Shown one piece after another: positions 43,153 through 51,661 of a stretch of DNA of 64,000 bases; position 1 is the first letter of the stretch, and each line of letters opens with the position of its first letter. The notes under the pieces are model-generated. The model made no database searches. It worked only from the letters and a program-made list of their open reading frames with translations, and was not told where the DNA came from. The stretch is from Nibribacter ruber (GTDB taxonomy: Bacteria > Bacteroidota > Bacteroidia > Cytophagales > Hymenobacteraceae). Made by a program: the position numbers and the translations under genes. Where the stretch lies: the NCBI RefSeq assembly GCF_009913235.1, contig NZ_CP047897.1:3967001-4031000 (forward strand). The letters run 5' to 3'.

Positions 43153-43809
43153 ATGGAGCCGTTGGAATGTCCTTCTTTCTTGACCAGGCTGGAGCGCATC
43201 GCGTGGGAGTTTGCAGTAGAAGCGCACGGAGAGCAACGGCGAAAATTCACCAATGAGCCCTATGTCAAGCACCTGGAGAGGGTAGCGCATACGGTAAAGA
43301 AGTTTGACGGAACTACCGGCATGGTCATGGCTGCTTTGTTGCATGACGTGCTGGAAGACACGCCCGTCAGACCAAAGGAGTTAGAAGCTTTTCTGGAAGA
43401 GATTTGTGATGGTACCAATGCCAATGCCCAGGAAGTGTTGCTTTGGGTGCAGGAACTCACAGACCAGTTTATCAAATCTGCGTACCCAGGCCACAACCGC
43501 AAGCGGCGCAAAGAAATGGAAGTCCAGCGGTTGGGTTCTGTCTCGCTTCCGGCACAGGCCATCAAGCTGGCAGACATCATTGACAATACCAGAGACATCG
43601 CCCAGAATGACCGAAACTTTGCCAAGGTATATATTCCTGAAATTCTGGCCTTGGTGGAAGTCTTGAAGAATGCCCAACCCTTTCGGCTGTATCTTTTGGC
43701 GTGTTATGAAGTACAGAAGGCGCTGTTTCTCATCCAAAAAAAGAAAGACCCATATCCCGTTGAACAACCATTACCAGAACCAGAGGACCAATTCCCGGCT
43801 AGTGAATAG
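43153..43809 (+). CDS. HD-domain (p)ppGpp hydrolase-like protein
   Basis: 218 residues. A SpoT/MESH1-like HD domain covers about 15-185: FAVEAHGEQRRKFTNEPYVKHLERVAH (first His), AALLHDVLEDTPV (HD pair) and AIKLADIIDNTRDI (late Asp/Asn). There is no RelA synthetase or TGS domain, and the size fits small alarmone hydrolases or related nucleotide pyrophosphohydrolases. The substrate is inferred from family only. Monocistronic, ended by a composite terminator. Confidence 0.8.
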   Translation: MEPLECPSFLTRLERIAWEFAVEAHGEQRRKFTNEPYVKHLERVAHTVKKFDGTTGMVMAALLHDVLEDTPVRPKELEAFLEEICDGTNANAQEVLLWVQELTDQFIKSAYPGHNRKRRKEMEVQRLGSVSLPAQAIKLADIIDNTRDIAQNDRNFAKVYIPEILALVEVLKNAQPFRLYLLACYEVQKALFLIQKKKDPYPVEQPLPEPEDQFPASE

Positions 43810-43815
43810 AAGAAT

Positions 43816-43853
43816 CGTTTTTGGCCAGTTTTGGAGGAAATAGCCTAAAAACG
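43816..43853. repeat. 38-bp palindromic element, copy 18
   Basis: CGTTTTTGGCCAG...TAGCCTAAAAACG, 6 bp after the HD gene stop. Its AAAAACG is the left flank of the following terminator. Confidence 0.88.
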
Positions 43854-43894
43854 GAAGCCCCGCCCTAATTGCTAGGACGGGGCTTCCGTTTTTA
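43846..43894. terminator. bidirectional terminator HD gene / OMP gene
   Basis: Stem AAAAACGGAAGCCCCG / CGGGGCTTCCGTTTTT of 16 bp. The A5 side is the right arm of palindromic element copy 18, so on the minus strand that element supplies the T-tract. Confidence 0.88.
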
Positions 43895-43910
43895 GGCTAT
43901 AAGAAATTGG

Positions 43911-46475
43911 TTAGTTGCTTTCTCCGCCACCTTTGGCGTCATCGTTTCTAATGGATTTCTTGCGGCGCGGCTGCTGGTTCATGTCCATCTTGCCAAAGCG
44001 GTAAGAGAAGCTCACGCGCACGTTGCGGTTAAAGTTCTGGTTGACGGTGTTCTGCCTGAAATTGTCGTTAGCCAGGTCTGAGGTGAATTGGATGGACTTG
44101 GAGAACGGATTATCCACGCCTACGCTAATGCTTCCTTTCTTGTCCCAGAGGTCTTTCTTCACGCTCACGCTGCTGTAGTAGAAGCCTGAGAACTTGCCCT
44201 GGATGCTAGGCCTTGGCGAACTGTACGACCCAAACGCCTGCAAGGCCAAACCCTTCCCGAAGTCATAGCCCGTGTTCACGTTAAAGCTGTACTGCAGGGC
44301 CGCGTTGTTCTGGAGGTTGCTCTTCAGGTCAATGTAGTTCAGATTCACGCTCCCGCCCACGTTCCAGGCCGGAATAGGTTTGGTGTTGCCAGAGAAGCTG
44401 AGGCCGTAGGTGGCGTTCTTGCCAATGTTGTAGAAAGTAGTGTAGGAGTTGCCGTCCTTCCGCCACTCCACCTCTGGAGACGCGGGCAGAGCTCCTTCTT
44501 CGCCCACAATCCTGCGTACGTTTTCAATGGCGTTGTTGGTCTGGCGCCAGTACAAAGACACGTTCACAGAGCTGGTCTTAAAGTAATTGCTGTAGCCTAG
44601 TTCATATGAGTGCGTCAATTCTGGCGACAGTTCTGGGTTACCAAAGGAATAGTTGATTTTGTCTGTGGTGTTTACGTACGGGTTCAGGTACCAGATCTGC
44701 GGACGCTGAATGCGCTGGGTATAGCCCGCTCTCACGGTCTGCGATTTGAACGTGCGCGACACCATCACATTGGGGATTAAGTTGCTGTAGTTGTCCTTGA
44801 AAGAGGGCATAACCGGGGCAATATAATTAGCCTGCAAGTTGGTGTACTCAAACCGAACCCCAGATTTGATGTTGTAATTCTTTAGGGCTTTGAAACCGTA
44901 AGAAGCGTAGGTGGCATACACGTCCTGATCATAGCCAAAGGAGTTGGCGCGCTCCGTGGTTTGGTCTGTGTCTAGGTCAATGTCGCGGTAGATCGCGTCG
45001 CTTTCGGCGTGCCGAAGGATGGCTTTGGTGCCCACCTCCAACAGCGTCTTGTTCTGGAACGGGTGCGTGTAATCTACCTGGTAGGTCATCTCGCGGTTAA
45101 AGCCTTCATTGGTGTTGCGCACCAGGTTGTCCAGGAAGTCATTATGGTCAAGGGCGTTGTCCAGGTTAGAAGACGTGTTCATGCCGCCGTTCGTCCATTG
45201 GCCCAAGACTGCCAGTTCTTGCTGCGGCTTGAAGATGTGCGTGTAGCCCAGGTTTAGATCCAGTGAATTGTGTTGGTTTTTGTTCTCTGAGGTGGTTTCT
45301 ACATAACGGTCTGGAGTAGTGGTGTTGTCTGTGAAATCTGTGAAGCTAGACTGGAAACCGCTGCTGTTGAACCGGCCTCTGTATAGGTTCACGCCCGCCG
45401 TGATGGAATTGCTGGAGTCAAGATCAGCGTCAAAGCCTATCTGCCCAAACACGCCGCCGCCCTGGCGCTGTGAGGTTCCCTGTTGGAGGAGCGTACTGGA
45501 AAAAGATGCAGGATCATGCTCAGGGTGTGTGGCTGGTAGCGCAAATAAGAAGCGTTCTAATTCATTCTCATTCTTGTTGTTGTATTGCTGGTGCGTGCCC
45601 AGGTTGGCGTTAAAGCCAAACTTACCTCTCCGGATGTTTATGTTCCCGTTGCCGTTGGCGTTCCTATTGCCGGCAGAGGCGTTTACGCTTCCGTTCACGC
45701 CATAGAGAGTGTTTTTCTTGGTGATGATGTTGATGATGCCGGCAGAGCCTTCGGCGTCATATTTGGCAGACGGGCTGGTGATCACTTCCACGGTCTTGAT
45801 CATGTCTGAGGGAATCTGGCGCAGGGCGTCTGCCACGCTGTTGGCCATGATGCTGGACGGCTTGTTGTTGATGAGCACGCGCACGTTAGAAGAACCCCGC
45901 AGTTGCACGTTGCCGTCCAGGTCTACCGTCAAAGAAGGTACTTTCTTGAGCACGTCTGAGGCCGTTCCGCCAATGTTCGTGATGTCCTGCTCGGCGTTGT
46001 AGACCATGCGGTCCACTTTGTCTTCTACCAGCGGCTTTTCACCCACCACGGTCACCTCGCGCAGTTTGTTTTGCACCGGTTTTAAGACGATGTTGCCCAA
46101 CTCCACCTCACTGTCTTTCTCAGACACGGTGAAAGCGCTGCGGGTATAGGTGTTGTAGCCAATAAAACTCACCTGCACGGTGTAAGTGCCAAACGCTACG
46201 CGGTTCAAAGTGAAGCGGCCGCGGTCATCTGTCACGGTGCCGTCCACGGGTTTGCCGGTGGCAGTGCTCACCAGAGAGATGGTGGCAAATTCAACGGCTT
46301 TGTTGGTGGTAGAATCTGTGACCACGCCAGAGACTTTGCCCCCCGCGCGCTGGGCACTTCCGCCGCCGGCTGCTGAGGTAGTGGTGGAAGGAGTAGGAAC
46401 CGCAGACGGGCTTTGTGCCCAGGACGCCGAAATCAGGAACACCTGCAGCGTGGCAATCAAGAATAGAGAACGCAT
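43911..46475 (-). CDS. CarboxypepD_reg / outer-membrane beta-barrel protein (paralogue 1)
   Basis: 854 residues. A signal peptide (MRSLFLIATLQVFLISASWAQ) is followed by a CarboxypepD_reg domain (about 45-135, GKVSGVVTDSTTNKAVEFATISLV), a plug-like region (LVEDKVDRMVYNAEQDITNIGGTASDVLKKVPSLTVDLDGNVQLRGSSNVRVLINNKPSS) and a TonB-receptor-type barrel (OMP_b-brl family, about 240-835). It ends in VRVSFSYRFGKMDMN and a basic/acidic tail with RRKKSIRNDDAKGG. The family may transport or bind an unknown ligand; a TonB box is not obvious. Close paralogue of the gene at 47772-50363. Confidence 0.88.
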   Translation of the reverse strand: MRSLFLIATLQVFLISASWAQSPSAVPTPSTTTSAAGGGSAQRAGGKVSGVVTDSTTNKAVEFATISLVSTATGKPVDGTVTDDRGRFTLNRVAFGTYTVQVSFIGYNTYTRSAFTVSEKDSEVELGNIVLKPVQNKLREVTVVGEKPLVEDKVDRMVYNAEQDITNIGGTASDVLKKVPSLTVDLDGNVQLRGSSNVRVLINNKPSSIMANSVADALRQIPSDMIKTVEVITSPSAKYDAEGSAGIINIITKKNTLYGVNGSVNASAGNRNANGNGNINIRRGKFGFNANLGTHQQYNNKNENELERFLFALPATHPEHDPASFSSTLLQQGTSQRQGGGVFGQIGFDADLDSSNSITAGVNLYRGRFNSSGFQSSFTDFTDNTTTPDRYVETTSENKNQHNSLDLNLGYTHIFKPQQELAVLGQWTNGGMNTSSNLDNALDHNDFLDNLVRNTNEGFNREMTYQVDYTHPFQNKTLLEVGTKAILRHAESDAIYRDIDLDTDQTTERANSFGYDQDVYATYASYGFKALKNYNIKSGVRFEYTNLQANYIAPVMPSFKDNYSNLIPNVMVSRTFKSQTVRAGYTQRIQRPQIWYLNPYVNTTDKINYSFGNPELSPELTHSYELGYSNYFKTSSVNVSLYWRQTNNAIENVRRIVGEEGALPASPEVEWRKDGNSYTTFYNIGKNATYGLSFSGNTKPIPAWNVGGSVNLNYIDLKSNLQNNAALQYSFNVNTGYDFGKGLALQAFGSYSSPRPSIQGKFSGFYYSSVSVKKDLWDKKGSISVGVDNPFSKSIQFTSDLANDNFRQNTVNQNFNRNVRVSFSYRFGKMDMNQQPRRKKSIRNDDAKGGGESN

Positions 46476-46554
46476 GTACTAAATAGGAAGGGAGTTATAA
46501 GTATAGGAAGTGTTAAGATGAAATAGCAGCTCAATGGTTTAATGGGCAGACTTT

Positions 46555-46592
46555 CATTTTTGACTTATTTTCTGGAAAAAAGTCCAAAAACG
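46555..46592. repeat. 38-bp palindromic element, copy 19
   Basis: CATTTTTGACTTA...AAGTCCAAAAACG; the arm changes (GACTT/AAGTC) are compensatory, so the stem is kept. It lies beyond the stop of the CarboxypepD_reg gene. Confidence 0.85.
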
Positions 46593-46622
46593 AAAAGACC
46601 GCCTAAATCTGGGAAGGTTGCA

Positions 46623-47531
46623 TCAGTCAGGGCGCTGGACCTCCACGTTTAAGCCCACGCCCACGGCAGACATCTTGGCCCATTTGGCCTGGCTGGCGTT
46701 TTTGTAGAAGGTGGTATGAAAACCAGGCAGCATGGCCGCCAACGTCAAAGATTGAGGGGCTGTGCGCGGGGTGGCGTCCACCCATTCCAGGGCAATCACA
46801 AAATCCTGCGACACATACAGGTTGTAAGGCTCCAGGTCTACCTGCACCCAGCCTTTTTTTAGGTTCTTCACGCTGGTCAGAATCTCTTTAGAAGAAAGGC
46901 TTTCGGCGGGTTGGCCGTCTTTTACTGCGTACAGGTTAACTCTAAACTTGAGTTCCTCAAATTGATTGTTGCTGAGACAGAAATTTAGTTTGCTGAGAAA
47001 AGTCTGTTTGTTCCCGTTGGGGATGATGACGCCTACTTCGCGGCCCAGGCTTTCTTGGATGGGTCGTTGATAGGCGGTGAAGGTATGATGAAAGAAAGTG
47101 TTAGGCCCTGCGCTGCCACCCAGCTTTTTCTTCTTCCATTGGGTGGCTTTTACTTTGACTTCAGAGAGTTGAACGGGCTTGGCCTGAAGAGAAATTTTAA
47201 AGTTTTTGTGGGTAGTGGCCGCATCTGTAAGTTCTTGAAGGGGCACCTCCTTGGGTTCATACCCAATGGCTGAGATGCGCACAGGTTTGTTTGGGTAGGC
47301 AGCGGGTATGGTCAAAGTAAAGGCACCTTGCTCATTGGTAAGAGTTCCCAGGGGCTCTTCCAAAATGCCCACGCTGGCGTAGGCAAGGGGTTTCTGAGTT
47401 TCTGCATCTACAATTACCCCAGAAAGATGAACGGCTGCGGTTTGTTGTACACGCAGCTTGGTTAATTTGGCAGAGGGAGCCCAGGGAGTGACCGAAAAGA
47501 AAGTAACTAAAAGAGCCAGAAGTAAATTCAT
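46623..47531 (-). CDS. secreted CarboxypepD_reg-like domain protein
   Basis: 302 residues. A signal peptide (MNLLLALLVTFFSVTPWAPSA) precedes a CarboxypepD_reg-like domain (about 35-120: LSGVIVDAETQKPLAYASVGILEEPLGTLTNEQGAFTLTIP) and a beta-rich C-terminal domain (about 140-300) with LKFRVNLYAVKDGQPAESL and VDLEPYNLYVSQDFVIALEW. This organisation occurs in Bacteroidota proteins of unknown function. It lies between the two barrel paralogues on the same strand but 147-240 bp from each, so it is probably separately transcribed. Confidence 0.75.
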   Translation of the reverse strand: MNLLLALLVTFFSVTPWAPSAKLTKLRVQQTAAVHLSGVIVDAETQKPLAYASVGILEEPLGTLTNEQGAFTLTIPAAYPNKPVRISAIGYEPKEVPLQELTDAATTHKNFKISLQAKPVQLSEVKVKATQWKKKKLGGSAGPNTFFHHTFTAYQRPIQESLGREVGVIIPNGNKQTFLSKLNFCLSNNQFEELKFRVNLYAVKDGQPAESLSSKEILTSVKNLKKGWVQVDLEPYNLYVSQDFVIALEWVDATPRTAPQSLTLAAMLPGFHTTFYKNASQAKWAKMSAVGVGLNVEVQRPD

Positions 47532-47677
47532 GAATAAAAACGATGGAACACTTAGGTAGCCGCAACAACTTTACAGAAGGCTTTGACAGGAAACGGACCC
47601 TATATTTCAATATTGTATATAGCCTATATTAATATTTTCGATTCGGCAGGCCGGGCTTCTGAAAGACTAGCTTACCG

Positions 47678-47715
47678 CGTTTTTAGCCTGATTTCCAGAA
47701 AAGGGGCCAAAAACG
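47678..47715. repeat. 38-bp palindromic element, copy 20
   Basis: CGTTTTTAGCCTG...GGGGCCAAAAACG with the centre ATTTCCAGAAAA. It supplies the T-tract of the neighbouring minus-strand terminator. Confidence 0.87.
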
Positions 47716-47716
47716 A

Positions 47717-47749
47717 AGAGCGCCGGCAGTGGTATGCTGCCGGCGCTCT
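47717..47749 (-). terminator. composite terminator of OMP paralogue 2
   Basis: Perfect 13-bp stem AGAGCGCCGGCAG / CTGCCGGCGCTCT with a 7-nt loop. On the minus strand it is followed by TCGTTTTTGG, which is the start of palindromic element copy 20. Confidence 0.88.
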
Positions 47750-47771
47750 CTAATGCGATAGGATGAATGGC

Positions 47772-50363
47772 TTATTGAACTCCGCCACCGTCGCCTTGTT
47801 TGGCGTCATCGTTCTTGATGGATTTCTTGCGTTTGGGCGGGCCTTGCTGCTGCAGTTTCCCGAAGCGGTATTCAAACGTCAGCCTGAAGCCGCGGTTGTA
47901 CTGGGTCACGTTGGTTCTGGTGCTGAACGGCAAACCAGACGTCTGGCTGATGCCTTCCTGCAGATTTCTGAATTCCAACGCTTTCCTGAACGGGTTGTCC
48001 ATGCCCAGGCTCAACGCGCCCTTCTTCGCGAACAACTCTTTTCTGATGGACAGGTTGTGGTACGAGAACGCTGACATCTGGCCTTGCAGGGCAATTCTTG
48101 GCGCGTTGAATCCGCCTGAGAACTGCGCACTCACGCCCTTGCCAAAATCATAGCCAGAGCTCAGGTTGATGTTGTACATGAAGCCTTCATTGGAGGCAAA
48201 CGGCGCGTTCAGGTCTACGTAGTACAGGTTCACGTTTCCGTTGATGTTCCAGGCCGGAACGGGCTTGGTGGAACCTGAGAAGCTCATGCCGTAGGTCTTG
48301 TTCTTGGCAATGTTCTTAAACGTCAGGAAGGTGGTGTCATTGATCACATCCGTCACAGACTCAATGGCGTTGTCTGTCATGCGCATATAGGCAGACACGT
48401 TCAAAGAAGTAGTCTTGAAGAAGGTGCTGTAGTTCAACTCATACGCATCGGTGAGTTCGGCGTCCAACCCTGGGTTACCAAACACCACCAGGTTAGGTCC
48501 CTGCTGCTGGCGGTACGGGTTCAGGAAGAACAACTGCGGGCGCTGAATGCGCTGCGTGAACGAGGCACGTACTTTCATGGTTGGTTTCAGGTCATAGGCC
48601 ACGGTCACGTTCGGGATGAAGTTGTCATAGTCCGTCTTGAAATCTGGCTGCTTGGCATCCACAAAGTCGGCGGCTACGTTAGTCAACTCATAGCGGCCGC
48701 CAAATTTCACCTGCGTCTTTTTGTTGATGTTGAAGCCATACGACAAATACGCCGCCTGCACGTCCTGGTCATACGAGAAGTCTCCGTTAGAAGCCAGGCC
48801 GTTGTAGAAGGAGCGGCTGGTCACGTCGCGCATGATGTTCTTGGCGCCAATTTCCAGCAAGGTGTTCTTTGGCATGGGGTGCGCGTAGTCTGCCTGGAAA
48901 GTAAGTTCCTTGTTCTCGCCTTCGTTGTTGTTGTTGGTATAAGAAATGGTGTTGCCTTCTAGGTCATAGCGCGTCTGGAACACCTCATTGTCCTGGTCAG
49001 TGGTGCTGTACAAGGTTAGGAAGGTGAACTCCTGTTGGGGTTTCTTGAACAAGTGCGTGTAGTCCAGGTTCAGGTCCATGCTCAGGCGCTTGTTGTTGTT
49101 CTTCATGGTGAGGTCATATTCGTTCACCAAGGTCTCATTGCCAAATTCAGAAGCGTTGCCGGCCAGTTGGTTGGCAGAAAACGCGGTGGCATGCTGCTGC
49201 GAGCGCATTTTAAACTGACCCGTGTTTACCCGTATGCCGGCGGCCAGGCTGTTCTTGTCATCCAGCTCATATTCCAGGCCCAGTTGCCCGAAGCCGAAAC
49301 GACCATTGGTGCGGTTGCTTCCCAGTTGTTGGATGAGGCTCTTGGTCACATACTTGTTCTCTATCTCAGCCGTGCTGGGGTTGTCTCCTTCATTGGTCAA
49401 GAGCGTGTTGGGGTTGTCTTTTCTTTCGGCCTGGTTCATCTGGCTCAGGTTCATTTCGCCTTTGCCGTAGAACATGTTCATGCCGGCGTTCACGTTCACA
49501 CCCAGTTTCCCCGACTTCACGCTTACGTTGGCGTTGCCGTTGCTGGCGCGGGTACCGGTGGTCAAGGTGGTGGAGCCCGTTACGCCCTGCAGGTTGTTTT
49601 TCTTGGTCACAATGTTGATGATACCGGCGGTGCCTTCAGCGTCATATTTAGCCGATGGGCTGGTCACCACCTCTACGTTTTTGATCACGTCTGCCGGAAT
49701 CTGCTTAAGCGCGTCTGCTACGTTCCCCGCCATCATAGTAGACGGCTTGCCATTGATGAGCACGCGCACGTTGCCGCTGCCGCGCATTTGCAGGTTGCCG
49801 TCCTGGTCCAATGAAACCGACGGTACTTTGCGCATCACATCGGCGGCGGTGCCCCCGGTGTTGGTGATGTCTTTTTCGGCGTTGTAGACCATGCGGTCCA
49901 CTTTGTCTTCAATGAGAGGCTTTTCACCGGTCACGGTCACTTCCTTCAGTCTGGTTTGAGACGGGCTCAACTCAATCTTATTGAAGCTGTGGTCTTGGTC
50001 TTTATCTGAGATGGTGATCTGGGTCAGTTCTTTGGTGTCATAGCCAATGAAGCTGATGGTGAGTTTGTAAGTGCCGTTGGGGATTTTGTTTAACGTGAAA
50101 CGGCCTTTCTCATCGGTCACGGTGCCATCCACGGTTTTGCCGGTGGTGGTGTTCACCAACGCGATGGTGGCAAATTCTACCGGCTTGCTGCTGGAAGAAT
50201 CAGCAACGGTTCCAGTAATCTTACCAGCGCCTTGCAGCGTGGCCATTGCCGGTGCAGCCCCAGTAGGAGCGCCCGCCGGACGGGCAGAGGGAGAAGGGGC
50301 CTGGGCCCAAATTGGAGCGGTGGTGGCGCAGCTTAACAGTGTTAAGAGCAGAAATTTTTTCAT
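47772..50363 (-). CDS. CarboxypepD_reg / outer-membrane beta-barrel protein (paralogue 2)
   Basis: 863 residues. A signal peptide (MKKFLLLTLLSCATTAPIWAQ), a CarboxypepD_reg domain (GKITGTVADSSSSKPVEFATIALV), a plug-like region with LIEDKVDRMVYNAEKDITNTGGTAADVMRKVPSVSLDQDG and a barrel ending in FRLTFEYRFGKLQQ, then a tail with KRKKSIKNDDAKQGDGGG. Domain order, plug wording and tail are shared with the gene at 43911-46475, so the pair arose by an older duplication. Ligand unknown. The upstream 50364-50573 region has no obvious promoter box. Confidence 0.88.
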   Translation of the reverse strand: MKKFLLLTLLSCATTAPIWAQAPSPSARPAGAPTGAAPAMATLQGAGKITGTVADSSSSKPVEFATIALVNTTTGKTVDGTVTDEKGRFTLNKIPNGTYKLTISFIGYDTKELTQITISDKDQDHSFNKIELSPSQTRLKEVTVTGEKPLIEDKVDRMVYNAEKDITNTGGTAADVMRKVPSVSLDQDGNLQMRGSGNVRVLINGKPSTMMAGNVADALKQIPADVIKNVEVVTSPSAKYDAEGTAGIINIVTKKNNLQGVTGSTTLTTGTRASNGNANVSVKSGKLGVNVNAGMNMFYGKGEMNLSQMNQAERKDNPNTLLTNEGDNPSTAEIENKYVTKSLIQQLGSNRTNGRFGFGQLGLEYELDDKNSLAAGIRVNTGQFKMRSQQHATAFSANQLAGNASEFGNETLVNEYDLTMKNNNKRLSMDLNLDYTHLFKKPQQEFTFLTLYSTTDQDNEVFQTRYDLEGNTISYTNNNNEGENKELTFQADYAHPMPKNTLLEIGAKNIMRDVTSRSFYNGLASNGDFSYDQDVQAAYLSYGFNINKKTQVKFGGRYELTNVAADFVDAKQPDFKTDYDNFIPNVTVAYDLKPTMKVRASFTQRIQRPQLFFLNPYRQQQGPNLVVFGNPGLDAELTDAYELNYSTFFKTTSLNVSAYMRMTDNAIESVTDVINDTTFLTFKNIAKNKTYGMSFSGSTKPVPAWNINGNVNLYYVDLNAPFASNEGFMYNINLSSGYDFGKGVSAQFSGGFNAPRIALQGQMSAFSYHNLSIRKELFAKKGALSLGMDNPFRKALEFRNLQEGISQTSGLPFSTRTNVTQYNRGFRLTFEYRFGKLQQQGPPKRKKSIKNDDAKQGDGGGVQ

Positions 50364-50573
50364 AGAAAACTTGAAGTGATACTTTCTCCTGAAGCCCGGG
50401 TGCGCTACAGCGTATGGGTTTAGCCGGCGTCCTGATTTGCTTTAGTTGGAGCATTAGTAGGCGCTTGTAAAGGATTATTACAGCCTGTTTCAGATAAAAG
50501 CTGATTTTAACAAAACGTTAACGTTTGGGCAGGAAAGGCAGATTTGGAAAGATGGGTTTAAACCGTTTAAAGC

Positions 50574-50611
50574 CGTTTTTGGCGTGTTTTACAGGAATTA
50601 GGCTAAAAACG
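50574..50611. repeat. 38-bp palindromic element, copy 21
   Basis: CGTTTTTGGCGTG...TAGGCTAAAAACG, on the left side of 400-bp element copy B and 5' of OMP paralogue 2. Confidence 0.85.
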
Positions 50612-50759
50612 ACGTTTGGTTGATTAAAGGAATCACACTACGCTGAAAGGAAGATGGGCTTGTACTCCAAAGACCTCGTGGAGCCCACATGGACGTGCGA
50701 ATGTCTGTGCCATGGACTGTTGCCATATGTGGATTTTTCCCATTGGGATTTCTCTTCTG

Positions 50760-51193
50760 TGCGGCGGATGTTCCATCTGTGACTTGCTATTACAGGTGAT
50801 GCCTTTCCGTTGGCTATCCCCGAGCAATGCCGCTTGCTCCGGTGCCCTTATGCTTCCTTGTTGTATTGTCTCCGCTAAGCGCTCACGGCCGCGAGGCCCC
50901 GTCTTCCCGCCTCGCGCTGTACCAGCTTGCCTCTTCTGCGTGGATGCTCCTTTGGAGGTCAAGCTGCTTATGCCTTGTGGTGGCCGCCGTTCTAACCCGA
51001 GGCGGCAACCTGCTTAGGCGACTCGCCGGAAAGACTGAAACGGGTGCGTGTAGCTTAGGCCTTTTTAGGTCGCAATTGGAACAGGTGCACTAAGCAGAGG
51101 CCTTTGCCAGCCGCAATTGGAACATGTGCCCGTAGTAATGCCTTTACTAAACGCTGATTCCCCCCTTGAGGGGGGCGAAGGGGTGTTAACACA
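50760..51193 (+). repeat. ~400-bp GC-rich interspersed element, copy B
   Basis: Second copy of the element at 35518-35918. Conserved parts: CCGGTGCCCTTATG, CTAAGCGCTC, a perfect stem-loop GCGAGGC-11 nt-GCCTCGC (50891-50915), AGCTTGCCTC, a GGCG-ACT-CGCC stem (51017-51027) where copy A has GTCG/CGAC, then two (not one) 41-bp units with CAATTGGAACAGGTGC, and a CCCCCTTGAGGGGG hairpin. The 50364-51334 gap holds this, two 38-bp elements and the fdx terminator; no gene is supported. Confidence 0.75.
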
Positions 51194-51227
51194 ACAGATA
51201 AAATCAATCAATAACCAGCAATCCTTC

Positions 51228-51265
51228 CGTTTTTGGGCTGTTTCCTGAGAAATAGACTAAAAACG
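51228..51265. repeat. 38-bp palindromic element, copy 22
   Basis: CGTTTTTGGGCTG...TAGACTAAAAACG. Its right arm is the T-tract of the ferredoxin terminator on the minus strand. Confidence 0.85.
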
Positions 51266-51266
51266 G

Positions 51267-51312
51267 AAGCCTCCTGCAGGCATGTCTGTTAGAATACACT
51301 TGCAGGAGGCTT
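51267..51312 (-). terminator. composite terminator of the ferredoxin operon
   Basis: Perfect 12-bp stem AAGCCTCCTGCA / TGCAGGAGGCTT with a 22-nt loop; on the minus strand it is followed by CCGTTTTTAG from palindromic element copy 22. Confidence 0.82.
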
Positions 51313-51334
51313 GTTGGTTTTAGAAGAAGAACTG

Positions 51335-51657
51335 TTAATGATCAGACATAAGCCGGATCACGGTGCCGTCCAGGTCTGGGGTAACTTTGATTTGGCAAGA
51401 AAGGCGGCTTCCTTCTCTCAGGTTGGGCAGGTTCTCCAGCATGTATAATTCGTCATCAGAGGCTTCTGGGAGTTCTGGGGCTTGCAGAAGTTCCACGTGG
51501 CAGGTGGCGCAGAGGGCCATGCCGCCGCAAGTGGCTAGAATGTCAAACTCGTTGGCCTTTAACACTTCCATCAGGCTTAGGCCCATGTCTGTGGGGCGGG
51601 AACGGCAATGCGCTCACCGGCGGCATTCTCTACGTAAACGGTTATCTCGTCTTGCAT
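51335..51657 (-). pseudogene. 2Fe-2S ferredoxin, frameshifted near the N-terminus
   Basis: The 3' part (51586-51335) encodes 83 residues with the cluster ligands CGGMALCATC (C-x5-C-x2-C) and a distal Cys in RLSCQIK, an adrenodoxin/Isc-type ferredoxin. The usual N-terminal strands are present upstream in another frame: an ATG at 51657 reads MQDEITVYVENAAGERI and then hits a stop. Adding one base at the C/G run about 51592-51600 would join both parts (…VPAPTDMGLSLMEVL) into a normal 107-residue protein. It is either a true frameshift, a sequence error, or translated from the internal ATG without strands 1-2. It begins 4 bp after the reductase gene, so the two form an electron-transfer operon. 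Confidence 0.75.
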
Positions 51658-51661
51658 GGCA

